Shown here: piece after piece, positions 1 through 10,745 of the stretch
Numbering within the stretch: the stretch's first letter is position 1
Layout: every line of letters starts with the position of its first letter
Assembly: GCA_942159475.1 (NCBI GenBank)
Contig: OW804100.1
Location: 7,208,127 to 7,272,126, forward strand
Reading direction: 5' to 3'
DNA: 64,000 nucleotides
Origin: Sthenelais limicola
Taxonomy: Eukaryota; Annelida; Polychaeta; Phyllodocida; Sigalionidae
The notes under the pieces: model-generated
Databases searched by the model: none
Told to the model about the DNA's origin: nothing
The model's input: the letters and a program-made list of their open reading frames with translations, nothing else
Translations under genes and position numbers: made by a program

Positions 1-59
1 ATTCGCGGAAAGGGGGTACTTTTCAAAGGATGGAACACAAAAGCATACACTTTTGACCC

Positions 60-96
60 CTGGGTGTGTGTGTGGGCGGGGGGGGGGGGGGGGGGC
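60..96. repeat. (TG)n joined to a long G run
   Basis: A short TG repeat runs directly into about 19 Gs. The preceding bases (AAAAGCATACACTTTTGACC) resemble those before the G run near 5459, so the module recurs. The frames read through it are low complexity and not taken as coding. Confidence 0.8.
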
Positions 97-282
97 ACCA
101 ACCACGGCAGCCATCATACTTCACTTGACTCATATATACGCGTGGTGGTAGCAGCGGAGACCGGCGGCCTTCCTCGAGCGCTGGCTGGATGTGGACGAGT
201 ACGCGCGGCTGGGATGTGGAGTCGGTTGGCGGTGTGTCTAGTGAGCGGGCTTTTGTTGGAGGTGTTGGGTTCAAACATAAGT

Positions 283-522
283 GGGTCAGATTTTCAGAAA
301 ATGTGCAATTCAACTTCACCAATCGTCTCAAATAACCCAAATTTTGGACAAAATTAAAGTTCAAAATACAGTTCAACCTAACCAAAGAGATTTCTAGAAT
401 TAATGCAATGCTGAATATACTCGAATTTACCTAGTAGGCCTATTGACCAAATTGCAGCTTAATTAGCAGAATTTACTAAATGCGTACAGCTGCCAATTGT
501 ACATTTTCTCAAAATCTGACCC
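283..522 (+). mobile_element. MITE family A, full copy 1
   Basis: A 240-bp non-coding element begins GGGTCAGATTTTCAGAAAAT and ends in the near-exact reverse complement. The 4 bases AAGT flank both sides and look like a target-site duplication. The interior words (ACTTCACCAATC, TCAAATAACCCAAAT, CAGAATTTACTAAAT) recur in about a dozen other copies in this window. There is no coding capacity; mobilisation by an unknown autonomous relative is inferred. Confidence 0.85.
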
Positions 523-653
523 AAGTTGTGTAAAGCAGCCAAGTTAGTTGCAGAATAGTTGGTTTAAATTAAACAGCGGCAGGCCCTTTATTCTTGTATG
601 GCTTGGAACTGATGTAAGGAACTGTCTTGAGTAGTTTCACAAGCACAGGATAT

Positions 654-979
654 GGGTCACATTTTCAGAAATTGTACAATTGGCAGCTGTACACATATGG
701 GTCACATTTTCAGAAATTGTACAATTGGCAGCTGTACACATATGGGTCACATTTTCAGAAAATGTACAATTCGCCGTCACCAATCCTTTCAAATAACCCA
801 AATTTCAGACGAAAATAAAGTTCAAATTACAGTTCAACCTAACCAAAGAGATTGCTAGAATAAAGGCAATGTCGAATATACTCGAATTTACCTAGTATTG
901 ACCAAATTACAGCCTAATTTAGCAGAATTTACTAAAATGTGTACAACTGCCAATTGTACATTTTCTGAAAATCTGACCC
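654..979 (+). mobile_element. MITE family A, copy 2, with repeated terminus
   Basis: The element is flanked by ATAT on both sides. Its left part starts three times with a 45-bp period, at 654, 699 and 744. The first two units read GGGTCAC...GGCAGCTGTACACATAT, which is the inverted right end of the family rather than its left end. From 744 on it matches copy 1. Confidence 0.85.
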
Positions 980-1086
980 ATATCTGTCTTTGGCTTGGTG
1001 GTTGAGAAAGGCCTGTGATTGAAGCATGTTTGTGGATCCATGCACTTCTTCCTCCAGTGAGTACACTCACTCATAATTTCGGAAAT

Positions 1087-1155
1087 GGGTCAGATTTTCA
1101 GAAAATGTACAATCGGCAGCTCTACACATTTAGTAAATTCTGCTAAATTAGCCTG
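1087..1155 (-). mobile_element. MITE family A, terminal fragment
   Basis: Only the family A right end is present, in reverse orientation (GGGTCAGATTTTCAG... to CTGCTAAATTAG). It breaks off where a different dispersed repeat starts (1155). Confidence 0.7.
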
Positions 1156-1300
1156 AACAAGTTATAAGTTTATTAAGTTAATCAATCATTTAATGAACTA
1201 TTTTTCTGTTTAACTTTATAATCAGTTTATGTTAATGTATATATTGTGCGTTTCCAAAGGAAACAAATTCTACGGTCAACTATTTGTGCGCAATGGCTAG
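1155..1300 (+). repeat. Dispersed repeat R1, copy 1
   Basis: This block (AACAAGTTATAAGTTTATTA onward to ATTTGTGCGCAA) matches 4551-4688 almost throughout, in the same orientation. It is non-coding and of unknown origin. Confidence 0.75.
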
Positions 1301-1737
1301 ATTATGAATATCAGACGTGCTGTAATCTGAAATGCCTCGAATGTCTGCATTAGAAGAACACAGGAGTGGAAGTAAAATTCAGTTTATTAACAACTAGGAA
1401 AGTTGCACACTCCCTGTTTACAAAGGCAGTTGGATAAACATGAAAGTACAATGCAAGGGAATTAGACATAAGACATCAAACAACATGTTGTAATCTAATA
1501 ATACACAATTGTCTTTTAGTCTTTGCAATTCCGAGCTTGTCTGTCGCCAAGACTTGAAACCCAGAAATCCCAAAGGGTGTAGTAGGTGTAGATCACTCAG
1601 ATTCAGTCATGGGTGGTCCTCTCTAAATGGGTTCCTCTCAAAACCTATACAGTGGCCTTAAGTGGCAACTTGTCAATCAAACCAAGATAGCCAATAGAAT
1701 ACAACAAATGTCAACCAATAGGATGTCACACTGGCCT
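1301..1737. other. Unannotated AT-rich stretch
   Basis: No coding, RNA or clear repeat signal is seen here. The part after about 1620 has CCAATAGG-type words weakly like 5020-5060. Confidence 0.5.
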
Positions 1738-1846
1738 TCAGGGATTTACTGCAGAGATGGTAGAAGGTTGTCAATCAAGCAGTCCTTGCATAAGTGCAAA
1801 GTTAGTAGTGTTGGCGTGAATTACATCACACAGAGATGGGCATTTT
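1738..1846 (+). repeat. Dispersed repeat R2, copy 1
   Basis: The block from GGATTTACTGCAG to CAGAGATGGGCAT aligns with 5178-5283, including the word TTGTCAATCAA. It ends close to the left side of the 1879-3997 element, which probably inserted near here. Confidence 0.7.
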
Positions 1847-2439
1847 TCGGGTCAAGTTCGGGTCAAGTTCGGGCCCACAGCGGGACCCATACATATAAAA
1901 AAAAATTGCGGCCGAAAAATATTTTTTCGGCCGACGAAAATATTTTTTCGGCCGCAAAAATTATTTTTCGGCCGCCGAAATTATTTATTCGGCCGCCGAA
2001 ATTAAAACTTTGCCAGCAACATATCTATTAGACTGTCCTAAAATCGTAGGATTAGTGAGCCATTATTTGTACCTCTATTTGCAATTGTTGGCACAGTTAT
2101 TACATGTGCTCTATAGGATGAGAAGTATTGAGATATATTTAATATATGATCTTGAGATTTGGTACATGAATTAGTACAAGAGCATTAGATATGAAATCAG
2201 ATCCAGCAGGATTAATAGTAGGTAATTGGAAGAAAGAAAGTAAGTATTAGAAGAATTGTTTTTGGTAAAATTAAATTAACAATAACAATTACTGGAACTG
2301 GTTTTGTATTAACATGCATGTCAAGAGCCAATACTACATTCACACTAAATATTTGATACAGTCATATAACACACTCTTATGGTCAGTTATTATAATGATT
2401 GTCAATCCCCATTTTGGACAGAAATGGAACAGAATTTCG

Positions 2440-2670
2440 TTCTCCCTCTCCGTTCTCCCTCTCCTCCTTATCTCCGCTCTCTCTCCCTCTCTGTCTCTTT
2501 CCTCTATGTCTCTTTCCTCTATGTCTCTTTTCTCTCTGTCTCTTATATTGCAAATCTCTCATCTACCCCCTCTATCTCTCCTCTCTCCTCTCTCTCTCCC
2601 CTCCCTCTCTGCATGGCTTTCTCTCTATATATCAATCCATCTATCTCTCTCAACCAATATTAGTCTATTA
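2440..2670 (+). repeat. CT-rich (TCTC)n tract
   Basis: Irregular TCTC/CCCTCT tract inside the composite element. All three frames stay open only because the tract lacks stop codons (they read as Ser/Leu-rich peptides), so no gene is called. Confidence 0.85.
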
Positions 2671-2854
2671 ATGTAATGCAAATAAATCATCCCTTTTGCT
2701 GCATCCAACATTGCCACATACATATAATCCATACATATACATACATGTGTAGGTACATACATAGGTGAAAAACCTAGGAAAAATCTGATAGTGCCTTCGA
2801 AATGGAATCGGTGGCTCTACATGCATAAAATGCCTAGAAAACGGACCTATTCAT

Positions 2855-3475
2855 GCACATACCATAGCGATATACATACCCGTATATATACCATACGAAA
2901 TGCATACCAAAATGCATACCTTACTATATACACATATCGAAATCCATACCATACGAATCCATACCAAAGTACATGCCATATTGTATACCTACCGAAATCC
3001 ATACCATGTACTGTATCATATACATACCATACATACATATCATATATACATACCGTATATACACATATCATATATACACATACCATATACATACCATATA
3101 TACATACCATATATACATACCATATATTCATACCATATATAATACCATGTATACATACAATATATACATACCATATATACAGACCATATACATACCATAT
3201 ATACATACCATATATATACATACCATATATACATACCATATATACATACCATATATTCATACCATATACATACCATATATACATACCATATAATTATATA
3301 CATTATACATACCATATATATACATACATACATTAATGGCTTATACATACCGCATACCATATATATACATAATGCATACCATATATATACTTAACATATA
3401 GTATACATACATGTACACAGTATACAGTATACAAAACATACGGTATACATATACACATATATATATATGTATACA
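2855..3475. repeat. ATACCATATATAC-type microsatellite
   Basis: A long degenerate array based on CATACCATATATA lies in the centre of the composite element. It opens Ile/Tyr/His-rich frames on the + strand and Tyr/Met/Val-rich frames on the - strand, which are artefacts of the repeat. Confidence 0.9.
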
Positions 3476-4070
3476 TAACAAGTCTCTGTTTTTCTGTCTT
3501 TCTCTGTCTCTGTGTCTCTCTCCATGTTGGTCAATGCCCCTGGCCTTCAATGGGAATAAGGACAACGACTCTAGTGAAAATGTGGGGGCCCTTAACAGGG
3601 CCTTTTTTGTTGTTCTCTGCTCTTATGTGGTGAGCAGTTTAACCACCGACATGTATGTATACTTGTGCGTGTATAGATATACATATATGTATATATGTTT
3701 GCATAGACATATTCAAAATATATTAAGATGAAATCATATGTGATGTGTTACAGGAAAATGAGCTCATCCTATAGAGCATATTTAGCTACTTTACCAACGA
3801 TTGCAAATAGAGGTACAAATAATTGCCCAATAATCATATGAGATTAGGAAAGTCGAATAAATATGTTGAATTTTTCGGTGACTTTTTTCGGCCGAATTTC
3901 TGTACCCGAAAAAAATAGCCGAATTTTTTTTTTCGCTATAGTAAAGTATGGGCGAATTCTTTTTTCGGTCGAAAAATTGATATGTATGGGTCCCGCTTTC
4001 CATATCTTTTCCTAATTTTCCGCCGATATCCGAACTTTATGCGAACAAAGACCGAAGATTTTGGTAGTAA

Positions 4071-4510
4071 AGCGGGACCCATACATATAAAAAATTCGTC
4101 CGAATCCCGCAAAAATAATTTCGGCGGCCGAAAAAATTATTTTTGCGGCCGAAAATTTCTTTTTTGCGGCCGAAAGTTTCTATTTTGCGGTCGAAAATTT
4201 CTTTTTTGCGGCCGAAAAATTATTTTTTCGGTCGCCGAAATTATTTTTTCGGCGGCCGAAATTATTTCTAGTTAAATGTACTCCATAGGATGAGAAGCAT
4301 AGAGATATATATTTGATACATGATCTGGTACAGATTTGGTACATAATTCGTACAAGAGCATTAGATATGAAATCTGATCCAGCAGGATTAATAGTAGGTA
4401 ATTGGAATTAAGAAAGTATTAGAAGAATTGTTTTTGTTTAAATTAAATTAACAATAACAAACTGGAACTGGTTTTGTATTAACATGTATATCAAGAGCAA
4501 ATTATTTATA
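4071..4510 (+). mobile_element. Composite element, truncated copy
   Basis: It starts with the same end, AGCGGGACCCATACATAT, followed by GCGGCCGAAA blocks. From about 4270 it follows the interior sequence of copy A (GATGAGAAG, GCATTAGATATGAAATC, AACTGGAACTGGTTTTGTAT). The right half and the inverted end are missing. Confidence 0.75.
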
Positions 4511-4550
4511 CAGTGAAAAATGACCCCTTTCTCCGCGAAATTGGGAACAA

Positions 4551-4745
4551 ACAAGTTATAAGTTTATTAAGTTAATCAATGATTTAATCAACTATTTTTT
4601 TGTTTAACTTTATAAACAGTTTAACTTAATGTATATATTCTGCGTTTCCATAGGAAACGAATTCTCCGTTTCAATTATTTGTGCGCAAATTAATCAACTC
4701 TTTTTTATCTAACTTTATAATATGTTTAACTTAATGTATATATAT
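4551..4745 (+). repeat. Dispersed repeat R1, copy 2
   Basis: 4551-4688 matches 1155-1300. About 50 bp of it (ATCAACT...TTAACTTAATGTATATAT) is then repeated again at 4690-4745. Confidence 0.75.
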
Positions 4746-4900
4746 TCTGTCATAGTCCTTCACCTCCTCAAAAGTTAGTCGAAAAAAAGTTGGGTCGAAA
4801 GAAAAAAGTGATTATTACCTTTGCGGTTTGGAGCAATTAAATTAGTTCAGATTCATGGACTTTAACAAAAATGCACAACAATGAGTTCTTATTACTAACT

Positions 4901-4980
4901 CAGAATACAGTTAACTCAGAATACAGTTAGTTGAGAATACCAGAATACAGTTAACTCAGAATACAGTTAGTTGAGAATAC
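4901..4980 (+). repeat. Two perfect 40-bp tandem units
   Basis: Two identical 40-bp units (4901-4940 and 4941-4980), each beginning CAGAATACAGTTAACTCAGA. Each unit is itself a near-duplication of CAGAATACAGTTA. Confidence 0.9.
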
Positions 4981-5177
4981 CAAACCACACCCTAGTAGAC
5001 TCTTTTTTTTCCCCTCACCAATAGTGGCTCAGTTTGACCAATAGGAGAGAGGTTGACAGGCCTGAGAAAGGGTGAGAAGAAGGGCTAGGGGGAGATTTGA
5101 TTGACAGGTACATGCAGGAACCTCTGCAAGAGGTGGTGGTGGGAGGGGTGCTGGCCATCCAGGTGGTGGAAAAGCTT

Positions 5178-5283
5178 CATGGATTTACTGCAGGAAAGGT
5201 AGCAAGTTGTCAATCAAACAATCCTTGTACATAGGTGCAAGGTTAGGAGTGGTTGCGTGAATTAGATATCAGAGATGGGCATC
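5178..5283 (+). repeat. Dispersed repeat R2, copy 2
   Basis: Diverged second copy of the 1738-1846 block, in the same order after R1 as in the first copy. The R1 and R2 pairs are about 3.4 kb apart, which fits an old tandem duplication. Confidence 0.7.
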
Positions 5284-5458
5284 GAGGTATCCTCCCAGAT
5301 AAGTCTCCACAGTCCTCCACAGTAACACCTAACACAACGCCACAATCTTATAACACAAACTTGCTGTTTTGGATGATTGACAGAATGGTACGCCAATCAT
5401 TATCATTCTCTGTTTTTAACGGAGAATGTAAAAAGCGTACACTTTTTACCCTTGAGTA

Positions 5459-5475
5459 GGGGGGGGGGGGGGGTC
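5459..5475. repeat. Long G run
   Basis: A run of about 16 Gs preceded by AAAAAGCGTACACTTTTTACC, similar to the sequence before the G run at 79-96. Confidence 0.85.
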
Positions 5476-5809
5476 GGGAGAAAGAGAAAGGTGGCGGAGG
5501 AGGAAGAGAAGGAGTGGGAGATGGCAGCGATGGGGTTATAGCGGCGGGGCTAGCGGCATCAATCGTCGCACAAAACTTTGTTGCGTAATATTGTTGTGCT
5601 TCCTTTTATTTGTTATACAATAACGTTAATATATATATCATCAGAAAGATAACTGTTTACGCTTTAATTTCATATGAATTATGTACATTATTTATCAACA
5701 GCGTGAGAGATAAAAGAAAAGCTTGTCTTGTTTGTGGCTGCTCGATCACGGGTAAAATATCGAGCGTGCTAAAAGTGGAGCAAAATTTTGTGTACAGGAA
5801 GAAATATGT

Positions 5810-6036
5810 CGGTCAGATTTTCAGAAAATGTACAATTCAACTTCACCAATCCTACCGAATAACCAACATTTCAGACGAAAATAAAGTACATAATACAGTT
5901 CTACCTAACCAAACACATTGCTAGAATCAATGCAATGCCGAATATAGCCTACTCGAATTTACCTAGTACCTCGAATTTAGCAGAATTTAGTAAATGTGTA
6001 CAGCTGCCAATTGTACATTTTCTGAAAATCTGACCC
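5810..6036 (+). mobile_element. MITE family A, full copy
   Basis: A 227-bp copy with both ends (CGGTCAGATTTTCAG... and ...CTGAAAATCTGACCC) and a perfect ATGT duplication at 5806-5809 and 6037-6040. It is a third independent case of 4-bp flanks. Confidence 0.85.
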
Positions 6037-6149
6037 ATGTGTGTGTGTGCGAACTGCAGGTGGGGCAAAAAAGTATAGGGAGAAAGGGGAGAACGGGGGA
6101 AAAGGTTCTGGAGTGGCAGGGTTCTCTGGAGGAAAAGGGTTGGTCACCG

Positions 6150-6319
6150 TTAAGATTTAGTTCAACATAACCAAACCGATTGCTTAAATCAAGCCAATGT
6201 CAAATATCCTCAGATATATGACCATTTTGACTAAATTATTGGCCATTTTTCAGTCTCATTTAGCAGAATTTACTAAATGTGTAGATCTGCCGATTGTACA
6301 TTCTCTGAAGATCTGACCC
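6150..6319 (+). mobile_element. MITE family A, 5'-truncated copy
   Basis: The family interior begins at AGATTTAGTTCAACATAACC and continues to the right end ATCTGACCC. The left terminus is missing. Confidence 0.75.
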
Positions 6320-6404
6320 ATATATAAACCTAGAAATTTAAAGTGTCTTAGGAAAATCAGTGCATTCTAAGTTAACCTCTTGATATTTTCAGTATTGTAG
6401 TTTA

Positions 6405-6500
6405 TAGGTCCAAACCCTCAGATCAGATAAGAATGGTATGTCAGTGATTAGACGCCTACTTCGCTAATCGGTTACCTGGTGTAAGACTCGGCGTTCTAAT
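6405..6500 (+). repeat. tRNA-like SINE fragment, copy 1
   Basis: A block of about 95 bp matches 10649-10745. TATGTCAGTGATTAGACGCC resembles a pol III A box and the first half of a tRNA, and GGCGTTCTAATTC is a weak B box. A short fragment (ATACCATTCTTAT, inverted) also recurs near 21607 and 23710. Decayed tRNA-derived SINE is the best reading. Confidence 0.45.
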
Positions 6501-6721
6501 TCTAATACATATTCCATAAGACAATTTATTGATATGGATTTATCTAGGAGCAACGCCTAGGGATGGGAATGCGTGTTAATTAAGATTAATTAGAATTAGG
6601 TTAATCTGAAAAAGGATTAATTACAAGACAAAGTTGTGATGACATTTGTCATACTCATGTTATTCATTGTATTGTGATGATAAACAATGAATGAATGACA
6701 AGCAGTCAGCAGTTAGAAGGT

Positions 6722-6769
6722 AGGACGCTAGGGCCCCAGGACGCCAGGGCCCCAGGACGCCAGGGCCCC
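6722..6769 (+). repeat. 16-bp GC-rich minisatellite, 3 units
   Basis: Three tandem units of AGGACGCCAGGGCCCC (the first has CTAGG), followed by related GGGCCC words to about 6840. The open frame across it is Gly/Ala/Arg-rich low complexity and is not called a gene. Confidence 0.85.
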
Positions 6770-7141
6770 GGCTCCGATGCTAGGGCCCGAGCATCGGATC
6801 CTGGTGCCCCGCAGGATCGGTCGCTTGGGCCCCGGCTTCGGACGCTATTTTTAGTCACACTAGTGTCAACGGTAGCACCCCTAGTGAGTTTTTTTAGTTA
6901 GTTTAGCAGACAAACGTGAGATTTTTAGTTGGACGATGTCTAATTGGTTGTGGTATTTTATGGTTTACAAGTGCCGGATTCAGTAAAGTAGTGTAAAGAA
7001 CAAAGAAGAGAATAAAGGAGATATTAATACATCCTGTACATCCTTGTGAGTACACATTACAGTATTAATAACTTTCATAAGAAGAATAACAAGAAATTTT
7101 GGTGTGGACCAAGGAAAAAACGGTTCCTTGATAGAAGCCCG

Positions 7142-7172
7142 CCCCCCCCCCCCCCCCACACACACACACACA
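7142..7172. repeat. C run joined to (CA)n
   Basis: Sixteen Cs followed by ACACACACACACACAT. This is the reverse complement of the (TG)n-(G)n modules elsewhere in the window. Confidence 0.9.
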
Positions 7173-7395
7173 TAACCTTTCTCCGACTTTTTTCCGCATG
7201 GGAAAAAGCGTTGTCAAGTACTCAAAATAATGGCGCGCGTTGTGCCCGTCTTCCACATACAAGGCAACCGACAAAATAGTGGTCACCGACAATCGGTCAC
7301 CAGAGGTGACCGACAATCGTGCATGTGGATACCGGGTCACCGACAATCGGTGACCCCCTCACGATTGTCGGTGGCTTGTCGGTGACCTGTCGTGG

Positions 7396-7441
7396 ACCCC
7401 TCCCGACAAGTTCAACAATTTTAGAACTTGTCGGGAGGGGT
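7396..7441. repeat. Perfect 18-bp hairpin
   Basis: ACCCCTCCCGACAAGTTC at 7396-7413 pairs perfectly with 7424-7441 around a 10-nt loop. It lies in the left subterminal region of the 7250-8925 element. Confidence 0.9.
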
Positions 7442-8055
7442 GACCGATTGTCGTGACCCTAAATTTTTGTTGGGACCCTATTTTGGGGGGTTGGAGCTCG
7501 TTTGGGGGCAAAACTGAACGTACCTAAGATCTTGATGAGCCTCCTGTTCACTTCTGTGAAGTTTAGAGTATATTTGTACATTTATTTTTATCGTTTAAAT
7601 TGATTTATATAGAATTATTGCCATTTTTAGTGAATATTTCGATTTGTGAGTGGTTTCTCAGTCCCTGCTTATGGTGAATAGTTTGGCGTTGATCTGTATA
7701 TTTATTTATTTATGATTTCTATTGATTAATAATTATTTATTGGTATTTTTTGGTTATTATTTCGACTTCAGAAGTCTCCCAATCGTACAATATGTTATAC
7801 ATCACGTTGTAGCATACTTATTTAACTTAATATTTCTTTAATTAGTATCCTGAATATATGTTTTAATATATTTCCATATATGTTCTTTGTGTATGGCTGG
7901 ATATATATTTGCTTGCGTATATGTATCGATATATATTGTGTGAATGTCCAGGGGTCGCTGGTTGGCACCCCCACTCCACCTAGTGGTCAGAGACTGGCAT
8001 CGCCACTTCCTACTTGTGCCGTCCACTGGAATGGTCACGTTTGACCTAAAGACTG

Positions 8056-8177
8056 ACTGAACTTTTGTTTTTTTTCTGTATAATATGTACTAATTATGGA
8101 ATTTGAATAAAATATGAACTGAACTTTTGTTTTTTTTCTGTATAATATGTACTAATTATGGAATTTGAATAAAATAT
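8056..8177 (+). repeat. 62-bp tandem duplication
   Basis: Two essentially identical units start at 8056 and 8118 (ACTGAACTTTTGTTTTTTTT...). The duplication looks recent compared with the surrounding element. Confidence 0.9.
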
Positions 8178-8925
8178 ATTACATCTGCTGAAGAAAAATG
8201 TTTCCTACACATGCATGCATACATGTTCATTATTATAAAAAACACAATATTTAATTAATCCCTAATCTAAACTGATCTAGACAAGGAAAATATCATTTTG
8301 GAATATTTGTGCCGATATATTTATGTCCTACTGTTCCTATGCAAACATGACCTTTCCTCATGTCTTGGGCTCTAGATTCCTTAATATTAGAGAAAGATTT
8401 GATAATATGCATGGTGTTAAACTATTTCTTGGTAGAAATAAGCCTAAAGATTATTCAATATTGTACATGCATTAATTCAGAGTAATGATTAGAAATAGAA
8501 GGGTGATTTAAATTGAATTCAAACCGACTGGACATTGACTTTGAACATTGAACTATGAACAATACAACTAAAATGTCGGATTATCCTAAAATTATCATTG
8601 TAGCTTTATCAACACCCTTATTAATATTGTAGATTGATATGTAAAGGGCTGGCTCTTGTTCATTGTGTTTAACTCTATATCGGTTGTGAACAGACAGATT
8701 AATGTCAGATAATATCAAATCCTTATAAAAGTTAGCCAGCTTTGCAGAACAATTTAATCTCTTGTGGTGACCAATTGTCGGTGACCAAAATAGTCACTTT
8801 TTGTCGTGCATGTAAATACCGGGGACCGACAATCGGTACCCTGCCATTGTCGGTCACCTCTGTCGGTCCCCCTGTGCCCCTTTTGTCGGTCGTCTTTTGT
8901 CGGTCGTTTGCCTTGTATGTGGAAG

Positions 8926-10029
8926 CCCCATTTTACTAACGTTGCTTAAATTAGAAGAGGTTAGGCCTACGACGTAAGATATATTACGGTCCGGCGCCCT
9001 AGTGTTAACATCGGGGTTAACATAAGGTTTGCATTTAAAAGGTATTTTCTGTCTGTTTCACATATAATTCCATTTATTCGATTTCTTATTATTCGATTAT
9101 TCGATTTCTTATTATTCTTCTTAAAGGCCTGAGGTTTCAATGACTGGACTGGAAGCTAATATCTAGACTCTGTTATTGACAATTATCTACTTAGTACAAG
9201 CTAAGCATTAAAGCCAGTCTAGCCAGGGGTTTCACCGTTTCACCCCTCTGTAATTACTCTGTTAGCATTAAAGCCAGCCAAGTCAGGGACTTAGCATTCC
9301 TGTGCTAAAGCTGTTAGCAAGTCTAGGCAGGGACTTAGGCCTAGCATCTCTGTACAAAGCTAACCAGAGGCTCAGCCCTCTGTAGGCAACTTTAATTACC
9401 AATGCCAGACTAATGAATTATGATGCTATCCTCTCAATTACAGTTTTCTCATGTTGATCCTGATGCTTTGTGATTATCGAGAATAAACAGAAGTTAGGTT
9501 TGAAAGTTTAGGTCCCAGGTAGTGTGGTAACCTAGTAACTCCCCCAACCCCCTTCTTAGGTATAAATACTCAGGTCCTCCTCCCTATTCCTCAGTTATTA
9601 CTTTACTTCTGAAGACTGACATTGTCCAGTACTTGTCCAGTACCACACTACCAAGACCTCTGATATATTGAAACTACATTCTACTGTACTACAGGAATCC
9701 CTTGTGTGAGTTATCCTTCATAGTTATTGACTTATTACCATTCTGTTGTGCTTGCATACCTGGACCATATAGCACATTGACACACCTACCTGGATATCAG
9801 TATTCATAATCAATTGTCTGCAACAAAGCACTAGTATCCACATACCTCTTGCCAAGCTGCTCCCAACGAATGATATTTAGTTTATATTTATTTAATTAGA
9901 ATATTTGACTGAACCTCAAGTCATTACTCTAAAACTAGTGTCTGACCACCACTGTGTGCACTGACCATGCAGGCTATTTTGGGACAGGTGACCTACATAT
10001 ATAATGCAAGACTTTCTGGTTACTATCAG
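8926..10029. other. Unannotated stretch with loose repeats and a TATA word
   Basis: No coding is recognised. 9200-9370 carries three loose repeats of TTAGCATTAAAGCCAG and GTCAGGGACTTAG. TATAAATA at 9561-9568, after a C-rich run, could be a promoter or LTR fragment, but no partner repeat is seen. Confidence 0.35.
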
Positions 10030-10330
10030 CTGTGACCCAGTGGCTCAGGCAGTAAGAGCGTTGGTGCAGAACACAGAGAGAACCAAAGGTTTCAGGTTCA
10101 ATCCCCCGTGGGAATGTTGGCAGTGGTCCATCTGTAAGTTTCAAATGAAAGACTGGCAAAGTCTCCGCATCGACCCGTAAAGGATATACACTTAATTGCG
10201 ATGGTAAAAGGATAGCAGATATCAGTTCTTTACGAAAGAATCCTAGCCGGTAGGGGGCAAGGCTTCAATGGATTTCTGGAGAGACTGAGAAAAGGGTGTA
10301 AAAACCCATCCCACGCTATCTGACTGTATG
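10030..10330 (+). mobile_element. tRNA-derived SINE
   Basis: The head resembles a tRNA gene with both pol III boxes: A box TGGCTCAGGCAGTAAGAGCG at 10041-10060 and B box GGTTCAATCCC at 10095-10105. Spacing between the boxes is normal for a SINE with a short insertion. A tRNA-unrelated body follows; its 3' boundary near 10330 is a guess. Read alone, the head does not give a good cloverleaf, so a SINE is favoured over a working tRNA gene. Confidence 0.6.
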
Positions 10331-10648
10331 TAAGGCCAAAGTGTAATTCGCTACAGCCACCATTGGTTATCAAGTGTATATACCTTGCCAGGGCTTGAAT
10401 GCTAGGGTGTATTGATCCAGTTGACTTAGACTACTCTGCCATAAACTGTCCACGATTTTTGCAACTGTTATTTTTTTTCATATCCCTGAAGTTTTTATCT
10501 GTTTTTCCTCTGAAATAATAGTGCCATAACTTGGTTAATTTCTATCGTTTTTGCTCTTTCTGCACAGCATGTCGGTGTGCAGATGTTTGCTATGTTCATA
10601 GACCTATGCCATGGTCTAGAACTAACTAGAGGCTAATACTAGACATTC

Positions 10649-10745
10649 TAGGTCCAAAACCCTCAGATCAGATAAGAATGGTATGTCAGTGATTAGACGC
10701 CTACTTCGCTAATCGGTTTCCTTGCCTAGAGCTCGGGGTTTTAAT
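10649..10745 (+). repeat. tRNA-like SINE fragment, copy 2
   Basis: Near match to 6405-6500 (shared TCAGTGATTAGACGCCTACT). It keeps the A-box-like segment; the B-box-like segment has decayed to CGGGGTTTTAAT. Confidence 0.45.

Larger units (their letters stand above)
1879..3997. mobile_element. Composite inverted-repeat element, copy A
   Basis: The outer ends are a perfect 18-bp inverted repeat, AGCGGGACCCATACATAT at 1879-1896 and its complement at 3980-3997. Inside each end is a TTCGGCCG/A-tract block. Next comes a second pair of inverted arms of about 106 bp (2017-2122 and 3763-3868), sharing GATTGCAAATAGAGGTACAA. The centre is CT-rich (about 2440-2670) and then an ATACC/ATATAC microsatellite. 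Copies occur at 4071-4510 and 56449-57115. There is no transposase, so this is a non-autonomous DNA element or foldback element; the superfamily is not recognised. Confidence 0.75.
7250..8925. mobile_element. 1.68-kb element with 23-bp terminal inverted repeats
   Basis: The left end CTTCCACATACAAGGCAACC... (7250-7272) matches the complement of 8903-8925 at 22 of 23 positions. Inside both ends lie clusters of GACCGACAATCGGTCACC-like words in both orientations (7270-7460 and 8765-8905). The centre is AT-rich with no coding. These are features of a non-autonomous DNA transposon with subterminal protein-binding repeats. No target-site duplication was seen and the superfamily is not assigned. Confidence 0.7.

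Noticed and set aside
2791..3360. Long open frames on both strands (up to 181 codons, Tyr/Ile/His-rich)
   Set aside because: They follow the ATACC/ATATAC microsatellite, which lacks stops in several frames; no domain or codon signal.
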